DNA of 7,032 nucleotides from Marinobacterium sp. xm-d-530 (lineage in GTDB: Bacteria; Pseudomonadota; Gammaproteobacteria; Pseudomonadales; Balneatricaceae). A program made the position numbers and the translations under genes. The stretch is from assembly GCA_949499045.1 (NCBI GenBank), contig CATEEE010000005.1, positions 1-7,032 of the forward strand, read 5' to 3'. Below are positions 1 to 4,755 of this stretch, one piece after another; position 1 is the stretch's first letter, and each line of letters opens with the position of its first letter. The notes below the pieces were generated by a model, which worked only from the letters and a program-made list of their open reading frames with translations, had not been told where the DNA came from and searched no databases.

Positions 1-26
1 GGGCACGGTTCGGTTCTTTCTGTCAT
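1..26 (-). CDS. 5' end of an unknown gene, cut by the window edge
   Basis: An ATG at 24-26 on the minus strand is preceded by GGAGGTGAG, an almost ideal Shine-Dalgarno with six bases (TGAGTC) between GGAGG and the ATG. The visible codons read MTERTEPC and then leave the window. A TAGAAT hexamer about 25 bases upstream could be a -10 box, but no convincing -35 was found. The gene follows the DUF5681 gene on the same strand, where phages often place packaging genes or satellites place accessory cargo. Eight residues are too few to name a product. Confidence 0.45.
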
Positions 27-134
27 GACTCACCTCCATCAATGTTCATATTCTAAACTAAGACGACATCCAATCCGAAAACTGAATCTGGCTTTATTTA
101 AGGGCACGTGCTTTACTAGACAACAGGCTGGCTA

Positions 135-269
135 CTAGAAGCAGCGTAGACTCAGCATAGGCCTCAATTCAATAGCGAGAGCTTTGCAGTAAAGTTTCTC
201 ATAAAACTGGGCAAGAATGGTTTCATCTCTAATGTTTGAAGGCCCTCTTTTCACTTTCCAGTCGATCAT
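135..269 (-). CDS. possible small protein of 44 residues
   Basis: An ATG at 267-269 opens a 44-codon frame ending in TAG. It lies about 20 bases downstream of the DUF5681 stop on the same strand. The product begins MIDWKVKRGPSNIRDE and continues with a helix-prone, mixed-charge stretch (AQFYEKLYCKALAIEL), so its composition is protein-like. There is no clear ribosome binding site; a GTG two codons upstream is an alternative start with an equally weak site. Translation could depend on coupling to the upstream gene. I do not recognise the protein. It may be a chance frame; if it is not real, 27-288 holds no gene. Confidence 0.28.
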   Translation of the reverse strand: MIDWKVKRGPSNIRDETILAQFYEKLYCKALAIELRPMLSLRCF

Positions 270-288
270 ATGCACATAGTTGAGTCGC

Positions 289-708
289 CTAACGTATACC
301 TAGCATATTATCCCACTTATCCTCTTCCACTTTTTTTGCAATAGCAACGTCTACGTTTATGGGTTTAACCATTGAGCCAATTGCGTTGATTAATGCAACA
401 CCATGCTCTGGCGCCAACTTGCCAAGGGCTACAGCACTTAGTATTGCATCGGCTTTATCTTGAAAAGATTCAGCCTCTTCCAACTCTGGAATATCTACAG
501 TATTCGCTTCTTGCTTTTTGGATGGCATTACCCGATCTAGTAAAAGCCTCATGGCGGCCATATCACCAGCCAATGCGCGCTCCTTTAAGGTAACTAATAG
601 CTCTGGTAAATCTTCTTTTAAAGCCTCCCGAAGCTCTGTATGGCGATTCTTAGACCCTTTTGGTCTTCCGTTCGGGTTCCCGGATTGTCCCGCTTTAAAT
701 TTGCTCAT
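289..708 (-). CDS. DUF5681 domain protein, packaging-associated type
   Basis: The 139-residue product opens with FKAGQSGNPNGRPKGSKNR (residues 4-22), the hallmark of DUF5681 proteins. These are frequent in phages and islands, often just upstream of or within terminase small-subunit regions. The GRPKGS core resembles an AT-hook, so minor-groove DNA binding is plausible. Residues 23-64 form charged helices (LREALKEDLPELLVTLKERA) and end in the typical LLLDRVMPS segment. After an acidic linker (about 70-82), residues 84-113 form a second helical block with the ALGKLAPEHG turn seen in relatives. The ATG start has AGAGG ten bases upstream. The gene is about 340 bases from the winged-helix gene, beyond the repeat cluster, so it probably has its own promoter. 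Family assignment is firm; a role in DNA recognition for packaging is inference. Confidence 0.85.
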   Translation of the reverse strand: MSKFKAGQSGNPNGRPKGSKNRHTELREALKEDLPELLVTLKERALAGDMAAMRLLLDRVMPSKKQEANTVDIPELEEAESFQDKADAILSAVALGKLAPEHGVALINAIGSMVKPINVDVAIAKKVEEDKWDNMLGIR

Positions 709-745
709 ATCTGTATATCCTCTGTTGTTTGCAGAATACTGATGG

Positions 746-781
746 TTAATCCCTCAGCTTACCGTCGCGTGAGGGAATTAA
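746..781. repeat. inverted repeat / hairpin upstream of the DUF5681 gene
   Basis: TTAATCCCTCA (746-756) and TGAGGGAATTAA (770-781) are complementary apart from one bulged base, around a 13-base GC-rich loop. The hairpin ends about 40 bases upstream of the DUF5681 start codon, so it would fall in the promoter or 5' untranslated region. There is no T-tract immediately after the stem on either strand, which argues against an intrinsic terminator. An operator, part of the origin or an mRNA leader structure all remain possible. Confidence 0.6.
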
Positions 782-816
782 ACCTATAAAAGTTACTGAC
801 TAGCTCTCTGATAGAT

Positions 817-838
817 GTACCAACAAATAATTTGGTAC
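817..838. repeat. GTACCAA / TTGGTAC dyad next to the iterons
   Basis: Seven-base perfect arms flank an eight-base AT-rich spacer. The left side reads ATGTACC-AA-CAAAT, close to the right part of the iterons (ATGTACC-G-CAAAT), so it may be a diverged or half-site copy bound by the same protein. A run of six T follows the right arm on the plus strand, which gives a weak terminator-like look, but no plus-strand gene exists here to terminate. Confidence 0.5.
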
Positions 839-918
839 TGTTTTTTGTTTGACCCTCGCGCACATTAACATCCCCTATTTAAATCTTTTTTAGTGGGTAT
901 ACATGGCTTATGTAGGTG

Positions 919-1054
919 TGGTGTATCTCATGTACCAGCAACCAGCTTAAAAACCACGTTTGTGGTGTACTTCATGCACCGCAAATCCACTTTCTTAAAA
1001 TTTCTGGTGTATCTCATGTACCGCAAATCTGATTTGTGGTGTATCTCATGTACT
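919..1054 (+). repeat. four iteron-like 18-bp direct repeats
   Basis: Copies of TGGTGTATCTCATGTACC lie at 919-936 (exact), 963-980 (TGGTGTACTTCATGCACC), 1005-1022 (exact) and 1037-1054 (last base T). Start-to-start distances are 44, 42 and 32 bp, close to whole helical turns. Two copies extend on the right into GCAAATC, and two are preceded by TTTG. The extended unit is therefore an imperfect palindrome with arms TTTGTGGTGTA and TGCACCGCAAA around five bases (clearest at 959-985). The rightmost copy covers the stop codon and the last two sense codons of the winged-helix gene. Such arrays are typical binding sites of replication initiators or phage-type regulators. The repeats are seen directly; the origin role is inference. 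Confidence 0.85.
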
Positions 1055-1432
1055 GGTCATTTCTTTAAGAACCTCCCAATCATTGGTTGGTTTTCGGTCT
1101 CTAAACGGTAGCCAAGTGAGTATCCAAGTGCGCGCCTTGCTTCCATGTCGACTATTGAACTCTGCCGCATCGTACATCTGAATAAATTGCCTTCTTTCAA
1201 GCTCATTAAACGCCTTCATAGCGGTGCGCCTGTCACAGCATAATTTCTGAGCGGCCTCTCTGGTTCCATATGCCACTGGCTTATCATTCCGCCAGTGAAG
1301 GTGTAAAAGAATAAGCAAGCTACGTGAGTACACTGACATTGACAAATAATGTTCAGATTCTAGAAGGTGGCGCGAAGTAGCTATAACGCCGCCCCTCTTA
1401 TCAAATGGTAAGCTTTTTTTCTTTCGAGCCAT
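1046..1432 (-). CDS. small winged-helix DNA-binding protein, possible replication initiator
   Basis: The 128-residue product starts with a basic tail (MARKKKS), then GGVIATSRHLLESEHYLSMS and SLLILLHLHW. A helix-turn-helix follows at about 54-84 (YGTREAAQKLCCDRRTAMKA, then FNELERRQFI), with a probable beta wing at 95-107 (SRHGSKARTWILT). This pattern is common in small replication or regulatory proteins of phages and islands. I chose the ATG at 1432, which has GAGG eight bases upstream, over a GTG three codons earlier. The start lies ten bases after the rha stop, so the genes are probably co-transcribed. Its last codons overlap the first iteron, a typical position for an initiator acting on the neighbouring array. 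No primase or helicase motif is present. The replication role is inferred from position; a repressor is the main alternative. Confidence 0.8.
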   Translation of the reverse strand: MARKKKSLPFDKRGGVIATSRHLLESEHYLSMSVYSRSLLILLHLHWRNDKPVAYGTREAAQKLCCDRRTAMKAFNELERRQFIQMYDAAEFNSRHGSKARTWILTWLPFRDRKPTNDWEVLKEMTST

Positions 1433-1442
1433 CAGCCGCACC

Positions 1443-2093
1443 TCATTTCTGAGTCTGGCGCGTCTTTATCTCTATAGCGCTAGGTTGAGACAAGCCATCA
1501 AGATAAATCCCGTAGACATTCAGCCAAACATCACCGTGATAGCTGTTAACAGTTCCATAATTCACATCAAACACTGAGCGCGGTTCTATGCCTAGCTCAC
1601 TGCTCTTAGCCTTCAGTGCGCGCCAGTCGTAACGCTTGCCGGTTAGCATTTCCACGCGCTTAATGGTCGCCCACTCCTGAGAGTCGTCTAGCTCGATCCT
1701 GAGCGCTTTCACCTCGGCCTCTTTGGTTTCCAGTTCCTCTATAAGCCGCACCTGTTCATGCGCCAGCTCTAGGCGGGTTTTAGGTTTGCGCTGCTGAGCT
1801 TCTAACTCCATCCAGCGATCAATAACGCGCATTTGTAGTGTCACATTCAAACGAGCAGAGACAGCCAGAGACTGGCGCTTGTCAAGTTGATAGGTTTCTG
1901 TGCTTTGCCCTCTCTCGTTATATACGGTACGAATTTTTCGTAGCGTGCCAAACGCTGAATCTTGAGCCATGCGCTCTACCGTTTTCATAGAGTCATTGTG
2001 GCGAACGTCCAGCAGATCGGTGATTTCCTTCAGCGTCATATAGTGACCCTCTGCAATCTCTGGTGCAGTTGTTGCTATTTGATTGTTAAGCAT
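1443..2093 (-). CDS. Rha-family phage regulatory protein
   Basis: The 216-residue product has an N-terminal Rha-like DNA-binding region (about 19-100). MTLKEITDLLDVRHNDSMK matches the usual start with the conserved RH-(D/N) turn, and YNERGQSTETYQLDKRQSL followed by RVIDRWMELEAQ matches the usual end. Residues 105-138 are a charged heptad-like helix, probably a coiled coil (QVRLIEELETKEAEVKALRI). The C-terminal 75 residues contain TIKRVEMLTGKRYDWRALKA and a possible second DNA- or ligand-binding fold that I cannot name. Rha proteins of lambdoid phages interfere with growth in hosts lacking IHF and act as regulators; here the role is unproven. The ATG at 2093 is chosen because AGGAGGG stands eight bases upstream and it overlaps the previous stop by eight bases. 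An in-frame ATG at 2132 would add 13 residues but has no ribosome binding site. Confidence 0.82.
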   Translation of the reverse strand: MLNNQIATTAPEIAEGHYMTLKEITDLLDVRHNDSMKTVERMAQDSAFGTLRKIRTVYNERGQSTETYQLDKRQSLAVSARLNVTLQMRVIDRWMELEAQQRKPKTRLELAHEQVRLIEELETKEAEVKALRIELDDSQEWATIKRVEMLTGKRYDWRALKAKSSELGIEPRSVFDVNYGTVNSYHGDVWLNVYGIYLDGLSQPSAIEIKTRQTQK

Positions 2094-2286
2094 CGTTAAA
2101 GCCCTCCTGTGCGCTCTCTGAGGCTTTGACATTGACTTTATTGAACTGGGCTTTCTTCAGCGCCAGAAGCTTGTGCGCCTCTGACTGGCTCATCGACCTT
2201 TCAATAATGTTGCTTAATGCTACAATCAGCTTTGTTGATCTATTGCTGGTGCCCACTGTGGCGGTGGGTGCTAGTGCCTTTTTCAT
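2086..2286 (-). CDS. hypothetical 66-residue protein between alpA and rha
   Basis: The frame starts with an ATG preceded by GGAGG at seven bases, one of the best ribosome binding sites in the element. It lies 11 bases after the alpA stop. Its stop overlaps the rha start by eight bases, which strongly suggests a real, translationally coupled operon member. The product is lysine- and alanine-rich: a polar N-terminus (MKKALAPTATVGTSNRST), a short hydrophobic patch (KLIVALSNII), then a likely helix (SQSEAHKLLALKKAQFNKV). I see no signal peptide, clear membrane segment or known motif. It could be a small regulator or partner of AlpA or Rha; the function is unknown. Confidence 0.75.
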   Translation of the reverse strand: MKKALAPTATVGTSNRSTKLIVALSNIIERSMSQSEAHKLLALKKAQFNKVNVKASESAQEGFNDA

Positions 2287-2297
2287 GGTCAGGCCTC

Positions 2298-2501
2298 CTA
2301 TGCCATGCTCTGAGAGCTTTTAGCTTCACTGATTCGATCAGCTATCCACTGCTCTATGTCGCTGGAGTCCCACGCAACAATGCGGCCACCAAGAGAGATT
2401 GATTTAGGAAACTTACCCTCTGCCATTTGGCGGTAAATGGTGGGGCGAGATAGTCCAACAAGTGCGGTCACTTCGCTGGCTCTGAGTAGGCGTATGCTCA
2501 T
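2298..2501 (-). CDS. alpA: AlpA-family regulator / excisionase-like protein
   Basis: The 67-residue product is a typical AlpA/MerR-like helix-turn-helix: LLRASEVTALVGLSRPTIYR (5-24), QMAEGKFPKSISLGGRIVAW, then SDIEQWIADRI. Length and order match AlpA proteins of P4-type elements. These activate integrase or excision functions and can serve as recombination directionality factors. In phage-inducible islands of Gram-negative bacteria AlpA is a main activator of the satellite programme. The ATG has GAGG nine bases upstream. It is the first gene of a tight minus-strand series (alpA, orf66, rha, winged-helix). The 90-base gap upstream holds an inverted repeat and AT-rich sequence suited to a promoter. 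Which promoters it controls cannot be told from sequence. Confidence 0.9.
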   Translation of the reverse strand: MSIRLLRASEVTALVGLSRPTIYRQMAEGKFPKSISLGGRIVAWDSSDIEQWIADRISEAKSSQSMA

Positions 2502-2556
2502 GCTTTAGTCCTCTGGGTTTCATATAGTCCAGAAGCTAGAGTGAGTTATTTTTATT

Positions 2557-2572
2557 TAGGTAAATACACCTA
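2557..2572. promoter_or_regulatory. inverted repeat in the alpA upstream region
   Basis: On the minus strand TAGGT-GTATTT-ACCTA has five-base arms. It sits about 55-70 bases before the alpA start codon, in the only noncoding gap between the 217-residue gene and alpA. The nine bases TGTAGGTGT here also occur beside the iterons at 911-919, so a shared regulator is conceivable. A TTGTAG hexamer overlaps the left side and TAAAAA lies 15 bases further on, a weak promoter at best. An operator role is a guess from position and symmetry. Confidence 0.35.
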
Positions 2573-2591
2573 CAAAAAAACGGATTTGGTT

Positions 2592-3245
2592 TTATTTAAG
2601 GTATTTTTCGAATTTATCGTAAGCGGTCTGTATATGGCTTATTGGGTCGCTATCAACATTAAATGCTTCTTCAAACAGAACTCGGCTCAACTTGTGGAAG
2701 GGAGTATTTTTGCTCCTTTTAGGAGATATTGGATAGTCGTGTATTACTAAAAACTTCATCAACTCGACCAGAAAAAAGGTGTATGTATAGTTTTTACTCG
2801 CCCCCTGTTTCTTTGGGCCGTGCTCCTGCAAATGATTTCTATAATCCGTTATCCCGTTTAAGAGATCACTAATAACCACTTCATAAGAACTCTTACCGTC
2901 CCGTCCTTCATTGATATTTCGGGGCAAAGTATATTTATTTGCTAAATAGAAGTGCTGATCTATTAGACTGTGCTCCCTCTCATGCAATTCAAACAATACC
3001 TTTAAAGATTTTGATAAATAATTTTCGATTCTCCTAAGCTCTTCCCGTATATACGGTACTGAATCCTCTTCTTCAGGTAGCGCCCTATGTTGCGCTACTG
3101 CTTGCTCTAAGTAAGGAATCAGTAAATCCCATTGAGTTTTAGTAAGAGTTGTCCTGTTTTCTGATTCAACTGATCGAATACGCTTAATCTGTTCTTCAGT
3201 AAAATGAAATGGCTCTACCCAATCTCCAATAGATCTATTTCTCAC
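2592..3245 (-). CDS. uncharacterised 217-residue protein encoded directly after the integrase
   Basis: I do not recognise this protein. It is soluble-looking and rich in charged residues, with no signal peptide. Visible parts are a FTEEQIKRIRSVE segment (15-27), a long, probably coiled-coil, helical region (65-100: YIREELRRIENYLSKSLKVL and following), a basic linker (HGPKKQGASKN, 142-152), a hydrophobic amphipathic helix (YTFFLVELMKFLVI, 155-168) and a C-terminal LSRVLFEEAFN motif (186-196). The start is GTG, the only start-type codon near the beginning. GGAG lies 11 bases before it, and only three bases separate it from the integrase stop, so translation is probably coupled. It is in the same frame as the integrase, with one amber and one sense codon between them. 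The sequence is visibly more AT-rich than the integrase gene, suggesting separate origin. Position suggests accessory cargo (defence, helper interference) or an integration cofactor, none of it shown. Confidence 0.8.
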   Translation of the reverse strand: MRNRSIGDWVEPFHFTEEQIKRIRSVESENRTTLTKTQWDLLIPYLEQAVAQHRALPEEEDSVPYIREELRRIENYLSKSLKVLFELHEREHSLIDQHFYLANKYTLPRNINEGRDGKSSYEVVISDLLNGITDYRNHLQEHGPKKQGASKNYTYTFFLVELMKFLVIHDYPISPKRSKNTPFHKLSRVLFEEAFNVDSDPISHIQTAYDKFEKYLK

Positions 3246-3248
3246 AGT

Positions 3249-4472
3249 CTATCTAACTCCAAAGCTGGCACTTATCACGTTACCAGCCTTTGCTGAGGCT
3301 CTGAGCTGATCTAGATAATCAGCCCACTTTTGCATCATGTCTGCGCGCTGCTTCAGATGCTTGGTGCGGTTGTAGGCTCTGCCGTTAGCGTCTTTCACAG
3401 CATGCGCTAGCTGTTGCTCTATCCACTCCACACGAAAGCCAAGCACTTCATCGAGTAACGTTCTAGCCATAGCTCTGAAGCCGTGTGGCGTCATTGTGTT
3501 GTTATCGTAGCCCATACCTCTAAGAGCCACTCTCAGCGCATTTTCGGACATACAGCGACTAGCACCTCTGGCTGATGGAAAGATGTACTGAGAACGCCCA
3601 GTGAGCTGGTAAAGGTCTCTTAGGATACCCAGCGCCTGTGTGCTTAGTGGAATAATATGAGGCGTTTTTGTTTTCTCAGCGATAATTTCTATGCGATGCT
3701 CTTCATGGTTAATGTCAGTCCACTTCAGGTGACGCAATTCACCAGGGCGACAAAAGAACATTGGGGATAGCTGCAACGCAGCCTTAACGATCGGTGTACC
3801 GTTAAACGCATCAATTGCCATTAGGAGGCGACCTACCGCTTGTGGCTCGGTGATCGATGCCAGGTGTTTAGTGGTTTTAGGTTTCAGCGCGCCTCTAAGG
3901 TCTGGTGTAGGGTCTCGCTCCGCACGACCGGTGGCAATAGCGTATCTGATCACCTGACCAGCAACCTGTTTAACTCGGTGCGCTGTATCAATCACCCCGC
4001 GTTCCTCAATAGCTCTCAAGGCAGCTAGCAAAGCTGGCGCAGTTATCTCACTAACTGGCAACGCTCCAATCCTAGGGTAGAGATTTTTTTCTAGTGAACG
4101 CCTGACCTTGTTACGGTATGCCTCCGTCCTATCTGACATCTGAGTTATCAACCACTCCTCAGCGATGGTCTGAAAGCTGTTTTCAGCGGCCAATAACTGC
4201 GCAGCCCTTTGAGCTTGCTTATGAGCTGAGGGATCAACGCCTTGGGTTAGATACGTTCGCGCTTCGTCTCGTGTACGTCTCGCTTGCTGCAAACTAACGT
4301 CTGGATACTTCCCGATAGATAGCTTTTTCTCTTTGCCTAGAAACCGGTATTTTAGATTGAACAGCTTTGAGCCGTTTTTCTTCACCAGAAGGTAAAGACC
4401 CTTCTCGTCTGAGAGCTTATAGTCCTTCTCTAAAGGCTTGGCGGCTTTGATTTGGCGATCAGTCAGAGGCAC
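3249..4472 (-). CDS. int: P4-type tyrosine recombinase (integrase)
   Basis: The 407-residue product has the usual length and three parts of P4-like integrases. The N-terminal arm-binding domain (1-85) contains LTDRQIKAAKPLEKDYKLSD, GLYLLVKKNGSK and LSIGKYPDVSLQQAR. The core-binding SAM-like domain is at about 100-185. The catalytic domain (about 208-385) shows R242 (CRPGELRHLKW), a probable beta-hairpin lysine near 267-269, H330 and R333 (TPHGFRAMARTLLDE), H357 (QLAHAVKD) and the nucleophile Y367 (RAYNRTKHL), so it looks active. It would insert and excise the element at the tRNA-Ala 3' end. The start is GTG with a modest AGG seven bases upstream. The gene reads away from the tRNA and is followed after three bases by the 217-residue gene. 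Repeats at 4534-4657 lie upstream and may be its arm sites. Confidence 0.96.
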   Translation of the reverse strand: MPLTDRQIKAAKPLEKDYKLSDEKGLYLLVKKNGSKLFNLKYRFLGKEKKLSIGKYPDVSLQQARRTRDEARTYLTQGVDPSAHKQAQRAAQLLAAENSFQTIAEEWLITQMSDRTEAYRNKVRRSLEKNLYPRIGALPVSEITAPALLAALRAIEERGVIDTAHRVKQVAGQVIRYAIATGRAERDPTPDLRGALKPKTTKHLASITEPQAVGRLLMAIDAFNGTPIVKAALQLSPMFFCRPGELRHLKWTDINHEEHRIEIIAEKTKTPHIIPLSTQALGILRDLYQLTGRSQYIFPSARGASRCMSENALRVALRGMGYDNNTMTPHGFRAMARTLLDEVLGFRVEWIEQQLAHAVKDANGRAYNRTKHLKQRADMMQKWADYLDQLRASAKAGNVISASFGVR

Positions 4473-4505
4473 GTTAAAACCTATCTAGTCAAGTTCACGG
4501 CTAAC

Positions 4506-4541
4506 GGGGGCCTCGTTTTTTTAAAACTTCAAAAAGCCCCC
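4506..4541. other. long-range G/C hairpin upstream of the integrase gene
   Basis: GGGGGC (4506-4511) can pair with GCCCCC (4536-4541). Inside, TTTTT (4516-4520) can pair with AAAAA (4531-4535), with CTCG bulged. The second GCCCCC at 4548-4553 offers an alternative outer stem. It lies between the tRNA and the integrase start and would fall in the integrase leader if transcription begins upstream. It could end tRNA readthrough or be part of the attachment-site architecture; no canonical terminator T-tract follows the stem on the minus strand. Confidence 0.4.
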
Positions 4542-4555
4542 AGCGAAGCCCCCAG
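4534..4555 (+). repeat. tandem 10-bp repeat AAGCCCCCAG upstream of int
   Basis: AAGCCCCCAG occurs at 4534-4543 and again at 4546-4555 with two bases (CG) between them. The 12-bp period is close to one helical turn. Paired C-runs of this kind are a feature I recall upstream of P4-type integrase genes, where they may bind the integrase N-terminal domain or a directionality factor. The repeat is certain; the binding role is inference. Confidence 0.65.
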
Positions 4556-4578
4556 ATTAATCAGTATTTAACGGACCA

Positions 4579-4657
4579 AATGGACGCCATGAAACAAGAA
4601 TAGGCTGCAGCCCTTTATTTTACAAGGCTTTAAGAGGCTTAATGGACTTAATGAAAC
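4579..4657 (+). repeat. spaced direct repeat AATGGAC-N3-ATGAAAC beside the tRNA
   Basis: AATGGAC-GCC-ATGAAAC (4579-4595) and AATGGAC-TTA-ATGAAAC (4641-4657) match at 14 of 17 positions and start 62 bp apart, about six helical turns. Between them are a ten-base palindrome (GGCTGCAGCC, 4603-4612) and further short repeats (GGCTT-TAAGA-GGCTT). The second copy overlaps a 9-bp tandem, CTTAATGGA then CTTAATGAA (4638-4655). The cluster ends eight bases from the tRNA 3' end, so arm-type integrase or AlpA sites of the attachment region are the natural reading. Confidence 0.6.
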
Positions 4658-4664
4658 TATGGAT

Positions 4665-4688
4665 TGGTGGAGCCTAGCGGGATCGAAC
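4665..4688 (-). other. probable attachment-site core at the tRNA-Ala 3' end
   Basis: P4-type integrases usually recombine within the 3' half of a tRNA gene and leave the tRNA intact. Here the tRNA 3' end faces the integrase gene 192 bases away and the tRNA is complete, which fits. The exact crossover cannot be drawn because no second copy of this sequence was found within the window. Confidence 0.5.
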
Positions 4689-4740
4689 CGCTGACCTCTT
4701 CGCTGCCAGCGAAGCGCTCTCCCAGCTGAGCTAAGGCCCC
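4665..4740 (-). tRNA. tRNA-Ala, anticodon GGC
   Basis: The minus strand folds into a complete 76-base cloverleaf. The acceptor stem is GGGGCCT/AGGCTCC with the G3-U70 wobble pair that marks alanine tRNAs. The D stem is GCTC/GAGC, the anticodon stem CTTCG/CGAAG with loop CTGGCAG (anticodon at 4705-4707), the T arm AGCGG-TTCGATC-CCGCT, the discriminator base A, and CCA is encoded. It decodes GCC and GCU. The gene has its own promoter and abuts the integrated element. In related genera I recall gltX standing next to alternating tRNA-Ala and tRNA-Glu genes, so a tRNA-Glu may originally have followed it. Confidence 0.98.
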
Positions 4741-4755
4741 AACGTGGGAGACGGA

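Larger units (their letters stand above)
740..1054. other. candidate replication origin / control region of the element
   Basis: This is the core of a roughly 340-base interval (709-1045) without a credible gene. From right to left it holds four iteron-like repeats, an AT-rich tract around 876-893 (TTTAAATCTTTTTTA), a dyad at 817-838 and a hairpin at 746-781. It lies directly downstream of a small winged-helix protein gene, the usual rep-then-ori layout of satellites and plasmids. No DnaA box was recognised. It must also contain the promoter of the DUF5681 gene, for which I could not pick convincing hexamers. It could instead be a purely regulatory operator cluster or a packaging site. Confidence 0.45.
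1..4664. mobile_element. tRNA-Ala-associated integrated element, satellite-like, partial
   Basis: The stretch starts at the 3' end of tRNA-Ala and carries a P4-type integrase, AlpA, Rha-family and winged-helix proteins, iteron-like repeats and a DUF5681 protein, all on the minus strand. Integrase genes of this family commonly sit next to a tRNA whose 3' end is the attachment site. No capsid, tail or complete terminase gene is visible. The set recalls small phage satellites (PICI-like or minimal marine satellites) more than a prophage, but a degraded prophage or a longer island is possible because the left end is outside the window. No second copy of the tRNA 3' end was found by reading positions 1-4664. 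Integration is well supported; the satellite label is inference. Confidence 0.75.

Noticed and set aside
1..290. Search for a second copy of the tRNA-Ala 3' end as the distal attachment site
   Set aside because: No stretch resembling TGGTGGAGCCTAGCGG was seen; the best partial match was only a few bases.
919..1054. Possible short CRISPR array
   Set aside because: Only four imperfect copies, uneven spacers of 14-26 bases that share GCAAATC, and no cas genes; iterons fit better.
893..1111. Plus-strand open frame of 72 codons through the repeat cluster
   Set aside because: It is built from the iteron copies, has no clear ribosome binding site, and overlaps the end of a better supported minus-strand gene.
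2094..2132. Longer rha start at 2132 (13 more residues)
   Set aside because: No ribosome binding site there, and it would overlap the 66-residue gene by 47 bases, while the ATG at 2093 has AGGAGGG at good spacing.
2541..2750. Plus-strand frame of 69 codons opposite the 217-residue gene
   Set aside because: It is a shadow of the minus-strand gene, rich in Phe and Tyr from AT-rich antisense codons, with no ribosome binding site.
4506..4541. G/C hairpin as a classical terminator for tRNA-Ala
   Set aside because: On the minus strand the stem ends in GCCCCC followed by GTTAG, without a T-tract, and it is more than 120 bases from the tRNA end.
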